DNA of 64,000 bases from Streptococcus sp. 2342 (GCF_013276795.1 NZ_VMLR01000002.1:62001-126000); one strand, 5' to 3'. Positions 39,047-48,470 are shown, counted from the first letter of the stretch. Notes: a model not told the origin generated them from the letters alone. A program made the numbers and translations.

Positions 39047-39856
39047 TTACAATTCTGCAAGAATAGCTTTAAGCAAGCCTTTGAAATCACCTTTGACACG
39101 TTCGGTTACTTCTACAACTTCTTCGTGATTGAGTTCTTCTTGGAAACCAGCCGCAAAGTTAGTAATACATGAAATTCCTAGAACTTTCAAACCTGAGTGG
39201 GCTGCCACGATCACTTCAGGAACCGTAGACATACCAACCGCATCTGCTCCCAGTGTCTTATAAGCACGGATTTCTGCTGGTGTTTCATAAGTTGGACCGG
39301 TTACACCGATATAGACACCTTCATCAAGCTTGATACCAAGTTTTTTAGCCACTTCATGGGCAGTAGCACGGTATTCTAGAGTGTAGGCCTTAGACATATC
39401 TGGGAAACGAGGACCAAAGTCATCCAAATTTTCACCCATCAATGGGTTTTGCCCCGTCATATTGATATGGTCTGAGATAGCCATCAAGGTACCAGGGCCA
39501 TATCCAATACCACCAGCTGCATTGGTTACAATGACACCTTCACATCCAAGAACTTTCATGACACGTACTGGGAAAGTCACCACTTCCAGAGGATTCCCTT
39601 CGTAGAAATGGAAGCGACCTTGAAGAGCCAAGACCTTGCGACCTGCCAGCTCACCATATACCAATTTCCCAGCGTGACCAACTACTGTTGAACGGCCCCA
39701 GTTTGGAATCTCAGCATAGTCTACTACAACTGGATTTTCGATTTCTTCTGCCAATTCTCCAAGACCTGACCCAAGGATTAGACCGAACTCAAGTGCTTGA
39801 ATTCCCTTGTCTTTCAGGAAGGCAGCTGTTTCATTGATTTTATCTAAAAATGTCAT
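39047..39856 (-). CDS. punA: purine-nucleoside phosphorylase PunA
   Basis: 269 residues, the trimeric PNP type that acts on guanosine and inosine. Signatures are GLILGSGLGELA, VVGHAGKLVYGEL, ALQGRFHFYEGN, TNAAGGIG and the C-terminal VGMSTVPEVIVAAHSGL. It overlaps the DUF1697 gene by 4 bases and belongs to rpiA-deoB-DUF1697-punA. A diverged copy of its last third lies at 35271-35513. Confidence 0.96.
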   Translation of the reverse strand: MTFLDKINETAAFLKDKGIQALEFGLILGSGLGELAEEIENPVVVDYAEIPNWGRSTVVGHAGKLVYGELAGRKVLALQGRFHFYEGNPLEVVTFPVRVMKVLGCEGVIVTNAAGGIGYGPGTLMAISDHINMTGQNPLMGENLDDFGPRFPDMSKAYTLEYRATAHEVAKKLGIKLDEGVYIGVTGPTYETPAEIRAYKTLGADAVGMSTVPEVIVAAHSGLKVLGISCITNFAAGFQEELNHEEVVEVTERVKGDFKGLLKAILAEL

Positions 39857-40413
39857 TGTGTGTCTCCTTTATTAGTTTTTAGCATTTGACCGATTTTGTC
39901 AAAGGTTTTGGCATTGCGAATAGTAATATTGCGATAGAAAGGCACCTTCAGCAAGTACTTGTGATAGGCAGTTTTAGAGTAGGTTTCTTCAGAGAATTTT
40001 CCCCAGAAAATACCAAGTCTTCCAAAATGAAGCACCTCATCTTTCAGCTCTAAACTTTCAACTGTCGCGATGACTTGCTCCACGTCCAAGCCCTCAGTGT
40101 AAAAGAGGACGTCTTTTCGTGCCAAATCTTCATTCCACCAAGCTGGTAGATTCTCCACTTCTGCTTCATAGTCTTCTTGACTCATTAGGGAAAATCTCTG
40201 AATAAATGGATAATGGACTGCAAAGAAAGTCTCTAATTTTTCAATCAATTGGGATTTTGAGTCTGCCGAAGTAAAGAAAATATTGCCACTGTTGATGTAG
40301 CTTTCAACCTTTTCCAGTTCCAATTCTGTCAGTTCTTGACGAAGCTCCGCCATGACGACCTTATTCTTGCCACCAACATTAATACCCCTCACCAGCAAAG
40401 CATAGTGCGTCAT
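39853..40413 (-). CDS. DUF1697 protein
   Basis: 186 residues. The start ALLVRGINVGGKNKVVMAEL and YINSGNIFFTS are the DUF1697 hallmarks. The function is unknown; the fold is expected to be small alpha/beta. It sits between deoB and punA with a 1-base gap and a 4-base overlap, so it is translated with nucleoside enzymes, but nothing in the sequence proves a role in that pathway. Confidence 0.85.
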   Translation of the reverse strand: MTHYALLVRGINVGGKNKVVMAELRQELTELELEKVESYINSGNIFFTSADSKSQLIEKLETFFAVHYPFIQRFSLMSQEDYEAEVENLPAWWNEDLARKDVLFYTEGLDVEQVIATVESLELKDEVLHFGRLGIFWGKFSEETYSKTAYHKYLLKVPFYRNITIRNAKTFDKIGQMLKTNKGDTQ

Positions 40414-40414
40414 T

Positions 40415-41626
40415 TTATACCAATTTATCTAAGAAACTTTCCCCAATCATGGCTGTTTCAACACCAAAGTTATCGGCAACAGTCGCTGAAATATCTGCAA
40501 AATGTCCTACTGGAATGACACCATGTCCTTTAAAAGCAGGACTGTAAGCCAAAAGTGGGATATATTCCCGAGTGTGGTCTGTTCCTGCATAGGTTGGGTC
40601 ATTTCCATGGTCAGCAGTAATCAAGAGAAGGTCGTTCTCTCGCATGGCTGCGATAATTTCAGGCAAGCGTTCATCAAACTCATGCAAGCAATCACGATAG
40701 CCATGAGCATTACGACGGTGGCCGTAAAGGGCATCAAAGTCAACCAAGTTTGTGAATGAGAATCCTTTTTCAAACTCAGCAAGGCCCATGGTCTTCAATA
40801 ATGTATCAATTCCGTGGCTGTTTGACTTGTTGTGGCCCATGTCATGATTGATACCAGCTCCGTTAAAGATATCGTTGATTTTACCAACAGCATAAGTATC
40901 GATACCAGCCTCATTCAATTTATCCAAAACAGTTGGGGCAAATGGAGAAACGGCCAAGTCACGACGGTTAGCTGTACGAGTGAAGTTACCTGGCTCACCC
41001 ACATAAGGACGGGCAATGATACGACCTAGAAGAGCAGGACGCTCAAGGGTAATCGAACGAGCGTATTCACAGATACGGTACAATTCATCAAGAGGAATGA
41101 TGTCTTCGTGGGCAGCAATTTGCAAGACTGGGTCAGCTGAAGTATAGATAATCAACTCTCCAGTTTCCATCTGACGTGGTCCAAAATCATCGATAACAGC
41201 TGTTCCTGAGTAAGGTTTGTTTGCTTCACGAATGACCTTGCGTCCTGAAAATTCTTCGATTTTTGTCAAGATTTCTTCTGGGAACCCGTTCCAGAAAGTA
41301 TCGAAAGGCTCCGTAATGTTGAGTCCCATGATTTCCCAGTGTCCAGTCATAGTATCCTTACCAAGAGATACTTCCTCTAATTTTGTTGCATATCCTGTTG
41401 GACTGCTTTCTGCCGGTACAGTCTTAAGAGGAGTTTCACGAGGAATATTTCCAAGACCGATTTTAGCCATGTTTGGCACATTCAAACCAACTGATTTGGA
41501 AATGTGTCCCAGTGTGTCAGAAGCTCCATCTGGAACCCCTGCATTGACAAAGTTATTAGCATCTGGTGCAGCACCGATTCCTACAGAATCCAGTACCACC
41601 AAATGAATACGATTAAATTTAGACAT
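40415..41626 (-). CDS. deoB: phosphopentomutase
   Basis: 403 residues of the alkaline-phosphatase superfamily. It interconverts ribose-1- and ribose-5-phosphate (and the deoxy forms). Metal-binding motifs are visible: [14 protein letters not shown] near the start, [10 protein letters not shown] with the phosphorylated Thr, and [20 protein letters not shown] near the end. It lies 13 bases after rpiA and links the PNP products to the pentose pathway. Confidence 0.96.
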   Translation of the reverse strand: MSKFNRIHLVVLDSVGIGAAPDANNFVNAGVPDGASDTLGHISKSVGLNVPNMAKIGLGNIPRETPLKTVPAESSPTGYATKLEEVSLGKDTMTGHWEIMGLNITEPFDTFWNGFPEEILTKIEEFSGRKVIREANKPYSGTAVIDDFGPRQMETGELIIYTSADPVLQIAAHEDIIPLDELYRICEYARSITLERPALLGRIIARPYVGEPGNFTRTANRRDLAVSPFAPTVLDKLNEAGIDTYAVGKINDIFNGAGINHDMGHNKSNSHGIDTLLKTMGLAEFEKGFSFTNLVDFDALYGHRRNAHGYRDCLHEFDERLPEIIAAMRENDLLLITADHGNDPTYAGTDHTREYIPLLAYSPAFKGHGVIPVGHFADISATVADNFGVETAMIGESFLDKLV

Positions 41627-41639
41627 CTTATGCCCCCTT

Positions 41640-42323
41640 CTATTTTTCTTTTCTTGAGGTTAAAGTCTGAACCCCATCTCGTCCAGCAACGATGACCTTG
41701 TCCACCATTTGGTTGAATAAACCGTGCTCTACGACACCAACGACATGGTCCAATTCTTGTCCGAAAGCAATTGGATCTTCAATGACATCCAAGGCAAGAT
41801 CGATGATAAAATTCTGCATATCGGTCACAAAACGTTGGCCATCTTTTTCACGGAAACTTGGTTTGTAGCCAGCTCGTTCAAAATGACGAAAGACCTGCTC
41901 TGCACCATACTGAACCACTTCTACTGGCAATTTAAAAGCACCTAGTTTCTCGACCAGCTTGCTTTCATCAACTACCCAAATGTATTCTTTTGAGGGCGTT
42001 GCTACAACTTTCTCCATCAGAAGGGCACCACCACCGCCTTTGATTCCGTTAAACTGACTATCCACTTCATCTGCACCATCAACCGTCACATCGACAAAGT
42101 CTACTTGGTCAATAGACTTGAGTGGGATATTAAGGCCTTCTGCCTGTTTAGTGGTCACACTAGAAGTTGTTACAGCTGTAATCTGCAGTCCTTCTTCCTT
42201 GATACGACGACCGATTTCTTCGACAAAATAATAGGCAGTCGAGCCTGTTCCAAGTCCAACGACCATTCCATCCTTGACAAACTCAGCAGCCTTGATACCT
42301 GCCATTTTCTTCAGATTTTCCAC
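41640..42323 (-). CDS. rpiA: ribose-5-phosphate isomerase A
   Basis: 227 residues. It converts ribose-5-phosphate to ribulose-5-phosphate. Motifs [26 protein letters not shown] and the catalytic [11 protein letters not shown] are present. The start codon is GTG at 42321-42323 behind GGAGGTG; an ATG six codons later is possible but has no ribosome site. It is the first gene of the deoB-punA operon. Confidence 0.96.
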   Translation of the reverse strand: MENLKKMAGIKAAEFVKDGMVVGLGTGSTAYYFVEEIGRRIKEEGLQITAVTTSSVTTKQAEGLNIPLKSIDQVDFVDVTVDGADEVDSQFNGIKGGGGALLMEKVVATPSKEYIWVVDESKLVEKLGAFKLPVEVVQYGAEQVFRHFERAGYKPSFREKDGQRFVTDMQNFIIDLALDVIEDPIAFGQELDHVVGVVEHGLFNQMVDKVIVAGRDGVQTLTSRKEK

Positions 42324-42352
42324 TCAAACACCTCCATTAAAGAGCTATTTCT

Positions 42353-42361
42353 ATTATAACA
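42353..42361 (-). promoter_or_regulatory. extended -10 promoter of rpiA-deoB-punA
   Basis: Minus strand TGTTATAAT; transcription should start near 42346, about 23 bases before the GTG codon. Confidence 0.6.
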
Positions 42362-42498
42362 TGTATCCGTTTTTATTTCATGGATACACTAGAAAAAACC
42401 GAACATTTTTATTTTTATGTCTACCTTGTTTTGGTAGTTAGAATCTTAGTTATGAGAACTTGTAGATAAAAACAGGTCCTAGCCAAAAGTAGCAACAG

Positions 42499-42527
42499 TT
42501 GATTTTTTACCATAAAGATGATTAAAT
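42499..42527 (+). promoter_or_regulatory. predicted promoter of the 61-residue protein
   Basis: TTGATT (42499-42504), 17 bases, TTAAAT (42522-42527). Confidence 0.45.
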
Positions 42528-42554
42528 AGGTAAGTATAGAAAAGGAGAAATAGG

Positions 42555-42740
42555 ATGAACCCATTAGATTTGTTTAACCAAGTAAAAGAATTAATCGAAA
42601 CAAAAGATTTCGAAGCTGCAAAGACATTTGTTGCAGAAAACCAAGACCAACTTGGAGAATACTTCTCTCAAGCTCAGCAGTTGATTTCTGGTTCTGAAGG
42701 TCTTGATGGCCTCGTTGGAAAGATTAAAGGATTTTTCTAA
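42555..42740 (+). CDS. small protein of unknown function
   Basis: 61 residues with AAAGGAG upstream. It is mostly helical: an acidic amphipathic first half (LFNQVKELIETKDFEAAKTFVAENQDQLGEYFSQAQQ), a Gly/Ser turn (SGSEGLDG) and a short hydrophobic end (LVGKIKGFF). There is no signal peptide or cysteine. I do not recognise a family. It is the only plus-strand gene here, with its own promoter, and ends at a hairpin repeat shared with trxB. Confidence 0.75.
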   Translation: MNPLDLFNQVKELIETKDFEAAKTFVAENQDQLGEYFSQAQQLISGSEGLDGLVGKIKGFF

Positions 42741-42757
42741 AAATATAAGAGGCTGGC

Positions 42758-42848
42758 AAAACTCAATTTCAGTAGAAAATGAAATTAATTTTCCCACAAT
42801 AAAGCGCATAGTGTCAAATTTTTTGTAAATCTGATACTATGCGTTTTT
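42758..42848. repeat. dispersed hairpin repeat, second copy (SPRITE-like)
   Basis: TTCCCACAATAAAGCGCATA then GCGCATAGTGTCA / TGATACTATGCGT around an A/T-rich loop, ending in a T-run. It matches the copy at 2390-2485 and lies between the convergent ends of the 61-residue gene and trxB, where it would terminate both. Confidence 0.6.
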
Positions 42849-42852
42849 ATAA

Positions 42853-43764
42853 TTAACTATGTTCTGTGATAAATTTATAAGCTTCTTGACCAGCGATAGC
42901 TCCATCTCCAACTGCTGTTGTTACTTGGCGAAGATCTTTCAAACGAACATCTCCAACTGCAAAGATACCATCAACTGCAGTTTTCATGTGGTTATCTGTC
43001 ACAATCCAACCTGCCTGATCTTGAATATTCAATTCTTTAACAAAATCGCTAAGAGGGTCCAAACCAACATAGATAAAGACACCACCGAAGGCTTGCTCTG
43101 TCACTTGACCTGTTTTCACATTTTCAAAAACGACAGATTCTACTCTGTTTTCACCCTTGATTTCCTTAACTACAGAATCCCAGATAAAGCTAATTTTCTC
43201 ATTCGCAAAGGCGCGATCTTGTAAAACCTTTTGGGCACGAAGTTGGTCACGACGGTGAACAATGGTAACAGTCTTAGCAAAGCGAGTCAAGAAGAGGGCT
43301 TCTTCAACAGCTGAATCTCCACCACCGACTACCAACAAATCTTGGTCACGGAAGAAAGCGCCATCACACACGGCACAGTAAGAAACACCACGACTATTCA
43401 GTTCTTCTTCTCCAGACACTCCCAAAGGACGGTGTTTAGAACCAGTTGCTACGATAACGGTACGTGTTTCATATGTTTGGTCATCAGTCATCACTTTCTT
43501 AAAATCACCATGGTCTTCTATATTTTCAACATAACCATAAATGTGCTCAACACCAAGATTTTCAAGCGGCTCAAACATCTTCTCTGCCAATTCTGGCCCA
43601 CTAATATTAGCGTATCCTGGGTAATTTTCAATATCAGATGTATTATTCATCTGACCACCTGGCAGACCACCTTCAATCAAGGCTACTTTCAAATTGCTTC
43701 GAGCAGCATACAAGGCTGCAGTCATACCTGCAGGTCCAGCACCGATAATAATAGTATCGTACAT
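42853..43764 (-). CDS. trxB: thioredoxin reductase
   Basis: 303 residues. FAD motif IIGAGPAGMTAALYAARS, redox pair in SYCAVCDGAF, NADPH motif VVGGGDSAVEEALFL and C-terminal FAVGDVRLKDLRQVTTAVGDG define the enzyme. It reduces thioredoxin, which supports the fRMsr enzyme at 9791 and other oxidative defences. It is followed upstream by the DUF4059 gene. Confidence 0.96.
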   Translation of the reverse strand: MYDTIIIGAGPAGMTAALYAARSNLKVALIEGGLPGGQMNNTSDIENYPGYANISGPELAEKMFEPLENLGVEHIYGYVENIEDHGDFKKVMTDDQTYETRTVIVATGSKHRPLGVSGEEELNSRGVSYCAVCDGAFFRDQDLLVVGGGDSAVEEALFLTRFAKTVTIVHRRDQLRAQKVLQDRAFANEKISFIWDSVVKEIKGENRVESVVFENVKTGQVTEQAFGGVFIYVGLDPLSDFVKELNIQDQAGWIVTDNHMKTAVDGIFAVGDVRLKDLRQVTTAVGDGAIAGQEAYKFITEHS

Positions 43765-43829
43765 ATAGATTCCTTCTTTCTTGTTGTAACTATCTTTATT
43801 CTAACTCTTTCTTGTCAATCACGCAAGGA

Positions 43830-44066
43830 TTATGCTTTGAAAACAAGAATTAAACTCATAACCGCAAAGGATAATACTGGAACAACCAAGACACCAATCA
43901 TAATCATATCATAGAGATGGGCTTGGCGAGCCTTGGCTGTCTTATCCACTCCCGACATGGCTCTCAGTCCAATCCAAATCCCTAAAAAAATCAGGACGAG
44001 GATGGTGGTCAAGATCAAACTCTCGAAATATAAAGAAAATAGTTGCAGTAGCATGATTTCTCTCAT
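43830..44066 (-). CDS. DUF4059 small membrane protein
   Basis: 78 residues with two membrane segments (about 13-32 and 54-75) and a charged loop SGVDKTAKARQAHLYD between them. It fits the streptococcal DUF4059 family; the function is unknown. It lies between the amino-acid ABC genes and trxB, all on the minus strand, and probably shares a transcript with trxB. Confidence 0.72.
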   Translation of the reverse strand: MREIMLLQLFSLYFESLILTTILVLIFLGIWIGLRAMSGVDKTAKARQAHLYDMIMIGVLVVPVLSFAVMSLILVFKA

Positions 44067-44086
44067 TTCTATCTTTTTTAAAGAGT

Positions 44087-44119
44087 AAACTCAGCTAGTC
44101 CAGCTAACTGAGTTTTTCT
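44087..44119. terminator. hairpin after the amino-acid ABC operon
   Basis: AAACTCAGCTAG / CTAACTGAGTTT around TCCAG, just past the ATPase stop at 44132. Confidence 0.6.
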
Positions 44120-44131
44120 TTATCTATTATA

Positions 44132-44875
44132 TCAAATATAAGTCCGTTTGTAACTAGCGAAGAATTCTTTTGTCCGCTCTTCTTTAGGATGGTGGATAAT
44201 CTCATCTGGTGTTCCAGACTCGATAATTTTCCCCTTATCTAAGAAGAGAATCTTATCAGCCACTTGGGCTACAAAGGACATGTCATGACTGACCAAAATC
44301 ATGGTTTGACCTGACTTAGCAGCATCTGCAATAGATTTTTCTACTTCACCAACCAATTCTGGGTCAAGGGCTGAAGTTGGTTCATCTAAGAGCAAGACAT
44401 CTGGTTTCATGGCAAGAGCACGCGCGAGGGCAACCCGTTGCTTCTGTCCACCTGATAAATGGCGAGGATAATGGTTTTCACGGTCCGAAAGCCCAACCTT
44501 AGCCAACTCTTCCTTGGCAATCTTAGTCGCTTCTTGGTCGGATAATTTCTTAACAACAACCAAGCCTTCTTTCACATTATCAAGTGCTGTTCGGCGTTCA
44601 AACAAATTAAACTGTTGGAAAACCATGGACAGCTTACGGCGTAGGGCAAGTATTTCTTCTTGAGTAATCTTAGAAAAATCAACTGAGAAATCATCAATCT
44701 GAATAGAGCCACTGTCAGGTGTTTCAAGATAATTGAGACTGCGAAGGAAAGTTGATTTTCCAGCTCCTGAAGAACCAATCAAGGCTACAACTTCCCCTTT
44801 TTGAATATCCAAGTTCAGATGATCCAAGACAGTCTGTCCTGAAAAGGATTTGCTTAAATTCGAAATCTTAATCAT
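44132..44875 (-). CDS. polar amino acid ABC transporter ATPase
   Basis: 247 residues. Walker A GSSGAGKST, Q-loop VFQQFNLF, signature LSGGQKQRVALARAL, Walker B VLLLDEPTSALD and H-loop LVSHDM are complete. The sequence class (GlnQ/ArtP type) imports polar amino acids. It overlaps the permease gene by one base. No binding protein gene is adjacent, so the substrate is unknown. Confidence 0.93.
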   Translation of the reverse strand: MIKISNLSKSFSGQTVLDHLNLDIQKGEVVALIGSSGAGKSTFLRSLNYLETPDSGSIQIDDFSVDFSKITQEEILALRRKLSMVFQQFNLFERRTALDNVKEGLVVVKKLSDQEATKIAKEELAKVGLSDRENHYPRHLSGGQKQRVALARALAMKPDVLLLDEPTSALDPELVGEVEKSIADAAKSGQTMILVSHDMSFVAQVADKILFLDKGKIIESGTPDEIIHHPKEERTKEFFASYKRTYI

Positions 44876-45675
44876 TAACGAAGGTCTCCTTTCACATCTG
44901 TTTGCACTGTATCGGGTGCAGAAATAGCCATTTTTCTCTCGATGAAACGACCGAGGCTTTCAATTCCGATATTGACTACCCAATAAACAAGGGCAACGGA
45001 GATAAAGCGTTCAAAGTAACGATAATCGGCACCACCCAAAATCTGAGCTTGGGCAAATACTTCCACAACACCCGCACTAAAGGCTAGGGAAGTTCCCTTG
45101 GTCAAGCCGATTAGGGAATTGATTAAGGTTGGAGTCGCCACAACGGCCGCATTTGGAATAATCACGCGACGATAAACTTGTGCTCGGGTCATGCCCAGAC
45201 TGCGTGCCGCCTCAATCTCACCAGGATTGACTGAGAGAATGGCTGCACGAATGGTTTCACTGGCATAAGCCGCTTCATTAAAAGCAAAGGCTACAATCGC
45301 AAAAGCAGCGGCTGGAATCGCATTGATATTGAGACCAGTCCCCCATTGCTGATTAAGGGCTTTCAAAGCCAAAGGAATTCCGTAGTAGGTCAACATGAGT
45401 TGCACCAAAATCGGTGTCCCTTTTAAGAAACTAACAAAGAAGGCCTGCAAGGGATATAAAATTTTGACACGATTGATTTTCACAATGGCAAAAAGAAGTG
45501 CCAAAACCAAGCCAAAAAGGGCACCACCAATTGTCAACATAATCGTTGTTGGAAGTTGTTGGACAATTCTCGGAATTCCATCAAAGACCGAACGCAGGCT
45601 AAAAAGCTTGCCATCCGGAATCAATTGCATCAAGTTTTGGTACCAATCTGATGCTAAAATCGTTGTAACATTCAT
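44875..45675 (-). CDS. polar amino acid ABC transporter permease
   Basis: 266 residues with about five membrane segments of the HisM/GlnP type. The coupling motif EAARSLGMTRAQVYRRVIIPNA is typical. The N-terminal extension has a short extracellular segment. It pairs with the ATPase that follows. Confidence 0.92.
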   Translation of the reverse strand: MNVTTILASDWYQNLMQLIPDGKLFSLRSVFDGIPRIVQQLPTTIMLTIGGALFGLVLALLFAIVKINRVKILYPLQAFFVSFLKGTPILVQLMLTYYGIPLALKALNQQWGTGLNINAIPAAAFAIVAFAFNEAAYASETIRAAILSVNPGEIEAARSLGMTRAQVYRRVIIPNAAVVATPTLINSLIGLTKGTSLAFSAGVVEVFAQAQILGGADYRYFERFISVALVYWVVNIGIESLGRFIERKMAISAPDTVQTDVKGDLR

Positions 45676-45804
45676 AAAAACATCCTCTCCTGATAATGAT
45701 TCATTCTACCATACTTCTGCCGTCAATGAAATTATTTGCTACGGTCAGATACAGACTTTGTCTACCTACTAGTTTATCATACTTTGAAACAGGGAGGTTA
45801 TATA

Positions 45805-45832
45805 TTTTATCTATCAAAGAGATAGATAAAAA
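45805..45832 (-). terminator. terminator after the ArsC-like gene
   Basis: TTTTATCTATC-AAAGA-GATAGATAAAA, directly after the stop at 45833. Confidence 0.75.
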
Positions 45833-46189
45833 CTATTTCAATCCCAATTCTTCATAAGGTTTTCGATAACCGATTTGCTTAACAGTTCCATTTTCTACTA
45901 AAATGGGCCGTTTTAACAACATACCGTCACTTGCTAGCAACTCAGCCGCTTCTTGGTTCGATAAACTTCCTACCTTATCTTTCAATCCTAATTCACGGTA
46001 TTTGATTCCACTGGTGTTGAAAAATTGCTTCAATTCGAAACCTGAGGTCTCTAACCAGTTTAAAATGACTTCTTGGCTAGGTGTTTCTTCGACGATGTGG
46101 ACTGCTTTATAGTCCACACCGAGTTGGTTTAATTCTTGTTTTGCTTTTTTACAAGTTGAACATTTTGGATATTCGATAAATTCTAACAT
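45833..46189 (-). CDS. ArsC/Spx-family protein
   Basis: 118 residues starting MLEFIEYPKCSTCKKAK; a GTG three codons earlier is an alternative. It has the thioredoxin-like ArsC fold with CSTC at 10-13 and KRPILVENG near residue 90. The family includes Spx regulators and YffB-like reductases. The sequence is not that of SpxA (no RPI...RLQVGYN-type end), so a reductase role is more likely. It ends the GNAT-ogt-ArsC operon. Confidence 0.82.
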   Translation of the reverse strand: MLEFIEYPKCSTCKKAKQELNQLGVDYKAVHIVEETPSQEVILNWLETSGFELKQFFNTSGIKYRELGLKDKVGSLSNQEAAELLASDGMLLKRPILVENGTVKQIGYRKPYEELGLK

Positions 46190-46201
46190 GTCTTTCACTT
46201 T

Positions 46202-46711
46202 CTATTTTATATCTTTAAAATCTGCGTCTTCATGCTCCAAGAGCCAAGCTTTCTTTTCCACTCCTGCAGCATAACCTGTCAGACGCTTGCCTGCTCCTAG
46301 CACACGATGACAGGGTACTAGGATGGACCAAGGATTGCGTCCTACCGCTCCGCCAATTGCTTGAGCAGAAGCCACTTGCAGGTCTTGGGCTATTTGTCCA
46401 TAGGTCACTGTCTGACCATAAGGAATTTCCTGTAAATAGGACCAAACTCCCTTTTCAAAATCCGTTCCGATTGGAGCCAAGGGCAAGTTGGATAAATCCT
46501 GAGACTTGCCTTTAAAGTAATCATCTAAGCAAGCAATAACTGGGTCTAAAATGGGATGACTAACAACTGCTTCTATCGGCTCATCTCCTAGCCCTCTCTC
46601 AAAATGCTTCTGCTCCTGCACCCAAATTCCATACAGATATTGCTCGTCGGCAACCAAAGACAAGGTTCCTATTGGCGAAAAGTAGTGCATTTTTACATAC
46701 TTCTTTTGCAT
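46202..46711 (-). CDS. ogt: methylated-DNA--protein-cysteine methyltransferase
   Basis: 169 residues. The acceptor motif is VPCHRVLGAGKRLTGYAAG; the helix-turn-helix before it reads YGQTVTYGQIAQDL with the Arg finger in GGAVGRNP. It repairs O6-alkylguanine by transferring the alkyl group to its own cysteine. Its start overlaps the stop of the GNAT gene by one base. Confidence 0.93.
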   Translation of the reverse strand: MQKKYVKMHYFSPIGTLSLVADEQYLYGIWVQEQKHFERGLGDEPIEAVVSHPILDPVIACLDDYFKGKSQDLSNLPLAPIGTDFEKGVWSYLQEIPYGQTVTYGQIAQDLQVASAQAIGGAVGRNPWSILVPCHRVLGAGKRLTGYAAGVEKKAWLLEHEDADFKDIK

Positions 46712-47205
46712 TATTTCTTCAATTTTTGATAGGCCAAGCGTTCGCCATCAACTGGAACCTTACCAACCTGTTTAAATCCGAGTTTTTCAAAGATATGCTG
46801 CATGGCCTTGTTTGCAACATGCGTATCTGAGCGAAAATCTAGATAATCAAATCCTTCAATCAAGCCCTCTAAGAAGGTTTGAGCAACTCCTTGTCCCTGC
46901 ACATCTGCTGCCACAGCGATACGGTGAAAGACTAGGTACTCTGACTCCCCAGCTTGCCAGTTGCCTTCATAAATGGCTTCATAGGCTGCCTCTGGACTCT
47001 TGGTTACAGCAGCATAGGCTAATAGTTCTCCTTCTTCCAAGGCTACATAGGCTTGGCCTGAGATAATATCATCGATAATAATGTCTGCTTTTGGATAGCC
47101 ATTTTGCCACTGGTCACTACCAGCATCCGCTAAACATTTTTTAGCATCCTCCATCACCTGCATGATGGCATCTACTTCATTTGGAAAAGCTAATCGAATC
47201 TCCAT
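46711..47205 (-). CDS. GNAT-family N-acetyltransferase
   Basis: 164 residues. The acetyl-CoA loop is seen as RIAVAADVQGQGVAQTFL, followed by the D-T-H-V-A-N-K-A-M-Q-H-I-F-EKLGF segment typical of GNAT enzymes. The substrate is unknown. It is first in an operon with ogt and the ArsC-like gene. Confidence 0.87.
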   Translation of the reverse strand: MEIRLAFPNEVDAIMQVMEDAKKCLADAGSDQWQNGYPKADIIIDDIISGQAYVALEEGELLAYAAVTKSPEAAYEAIYEGNWQAGESEYLVFHRIAVAADVQGQGVAQTFLEGLIEGFDYLDFRSDTHVANKAMQHIFEKLGFKQVGKVPVDGERLAYQKLKK

Positions 47206-47276
47206 CTTTTCTCCTCATTTCTGACTAGTTTCTCCCATCATAGCATAATTTAAGCCTTTTCACAAGCAGTTAAAAC

Positions 47277-47305
47277 TTGACTTTTTGTTTTTGTTATTTT
47301 ATAAT
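47277..47305 (+). promoter_or_regulatory. promoter of the DUF1836-trhA operon
   Basis: TTGACT (47277-47282), 17 bases, TATAAT (47300-47305). The leader is about 28 bases and contains AAAAAGGAG. Confidence 0.8.
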
Positions 47306-47339
47306 CTGTTTATCAAAACTAGATAAAAAGGAGTTTGAA

Positions 47340-47786
47340 ATGAAAAGTACCTTTTCCTACCCAAAATGGGCAGAAATTCCAAACATTGACCTCTATCTGG
47401 ACCAGGTTTTGCTCTATGTCAATCAGGTCTACGCCCCTATTTCTCCTGATAAAGACAAGGGCCTAACAGCATCTATGGTCAATAATTATGTCAAACATGG
47501 TTACCTGACAAAGCCTGACAAGAAAAAATACCAACGCCAACAAATTGCCCGTTTGATTGCTATCACAAGCCTCAAGTCTGTATTTTCTATTCAAGAAATA
47601 GCCCAGACACTTAATACTCTCCAAACTCAAGCAAGTTCAGACCAACTCTACGACGCTTTTGTGGATTACATGAACCAAGGAATTGATCCAGCTAACCCCA
47701 TTATCCAAACCAGCTGCCAAACCGTTAAACTCTATCATCAAACTCTAGCCTTAATCCACCATACTGAAGAGGAGGTAATCCGATGA
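47340..47786 (+). CDS. DUF1836 protein
   Basis: 148 residues starting MKSTFSYPKWAEIPNIDLYLDQVL, chosen by AAAAAGGAG. The promoter lies inside the upstream open frame, so a longer protein is excluded. The family has a MerR-like helix-turn-helix layout: LTASMVNNYVKHGYLTKPDKKKYQRQQIARLIAI. It may be a DNA-binding regulator, but this is inferred. It overlaps trhA by 4 bases (ATGA). Confidence 0.82.
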   Translation: MKSTFSYPKWAEIPNIDLYLDQVLLYVNQVYAPISPDKDKGLTASMVNNYVKHGYLTKPDKKKYQRQQIARLIAITSLKSVFSIQEIAQTLNTLQTQASSDQLYDAFVDYMNQGIDPANPIIQTSCQTVKLYHQTLALIHHTEEEVIR

Positions 47787-48430
47787 ACAATAGTCTTAAA
47801 CTCAGCAAACAACTCAGTTTTGGAGAGGAGATTGCTAATAGCGTGACCCATGCCGTAGGTGCAGTCATCATGCTCATCTTACTCCCCATTTCATCCACCT
47901 ATAGTTATGAGGCACACGGATTTTTATCATCTATCGGCGTTTCCATTTTCGTTATTAGTCTCTTTCTCATGTTTCTATCATCCACCATTTACCACTCTAT
48001 GGCCTATGGTTCTACCCATAAATACGTTTTGCGAATCATCGATCATTCTATGATTTATGTTGCCATTGCTGGCTCTTATACGCCAGTCGTATTGACTTTA
48101 ATGAATAACTGGTTTGGCTATCTGATTATTGCCATTCAGTGGGGAACGACCATCTTTGGTATTCTCTATAAAATCTTTGCTAAAAAGGTCAATGAGAAAT
48201 TTAGCCTTGCTCTTTACTTGATTATGGGCTGGTTGGTTCTAGCTATCATTCCTGCCATTATTAGTCAAACGACACCAATTTTCTGGAGTCTCATGGTAAT
48301 TGGCGGACTCTGTTATACAGTTGGGGCTGGATTTTACGCCAAGAAAAAACCTTATTTCCACATGATTTGGCATCTCTTTATACTAGCTGCGTCCGCACTC
48401 CAATACATCGCCATTGTTTATTACATGTAA
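47783..48430 (+). CDS. trhA: hemolysin III / TrhA-family membrane protein
   Basis: 215 residues with seven membrane segments (PAQR-like). Conserved residues are visible: GEEIANSVTHAVGA near the start, STIYHS with the Ser-His of the metal site, RIIDHSMIYVAIAGSYTP, and HMIWHLFILAAS near the end. Relatives help control membrane fluidity. It has GGAGG before the ATG, within the end of the DUF1836 gene. Confidence 0.88.
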   Translation: MNNSLKLSKQLSFGEEIANSVTHAVGAVIMLILLPISSTYSYEAHGFLSSIGVSIFVISLFLMFLSSTIYHSMAYGSTHKYVLRIIDHSMIYVAIAGSYTPVVLTLMNNWFGYLIIAIQWGTTIFGILYKIFAKKVNEKFSLALYLIMGWLVLAIIPAIISQTTPIFWSLMVIGGLCYTVGAGFYAKKKPYFHMIWHLFILAASALQYIAIVYYM

Positions 48431-48432
48431 AA

Positions 48433-48470
48433 ATAGGTCGGGACAAAAAATCCCAACCTCATTTTTTTAT
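48433..48470 (+). terminator. terminator of trhA
   Basis: GGTCGGGA-caaaaa-TCCCAACC followed by TCATTTTTTT. The remaining 240 bases up to the aldo/keto reductase gene show no gene. Confidence 0.88.

Noticed and set aside
43342..43914. 190-codon open frame on the plus strand
   Set aside because: Antisense to trxB; no domain or start signal.
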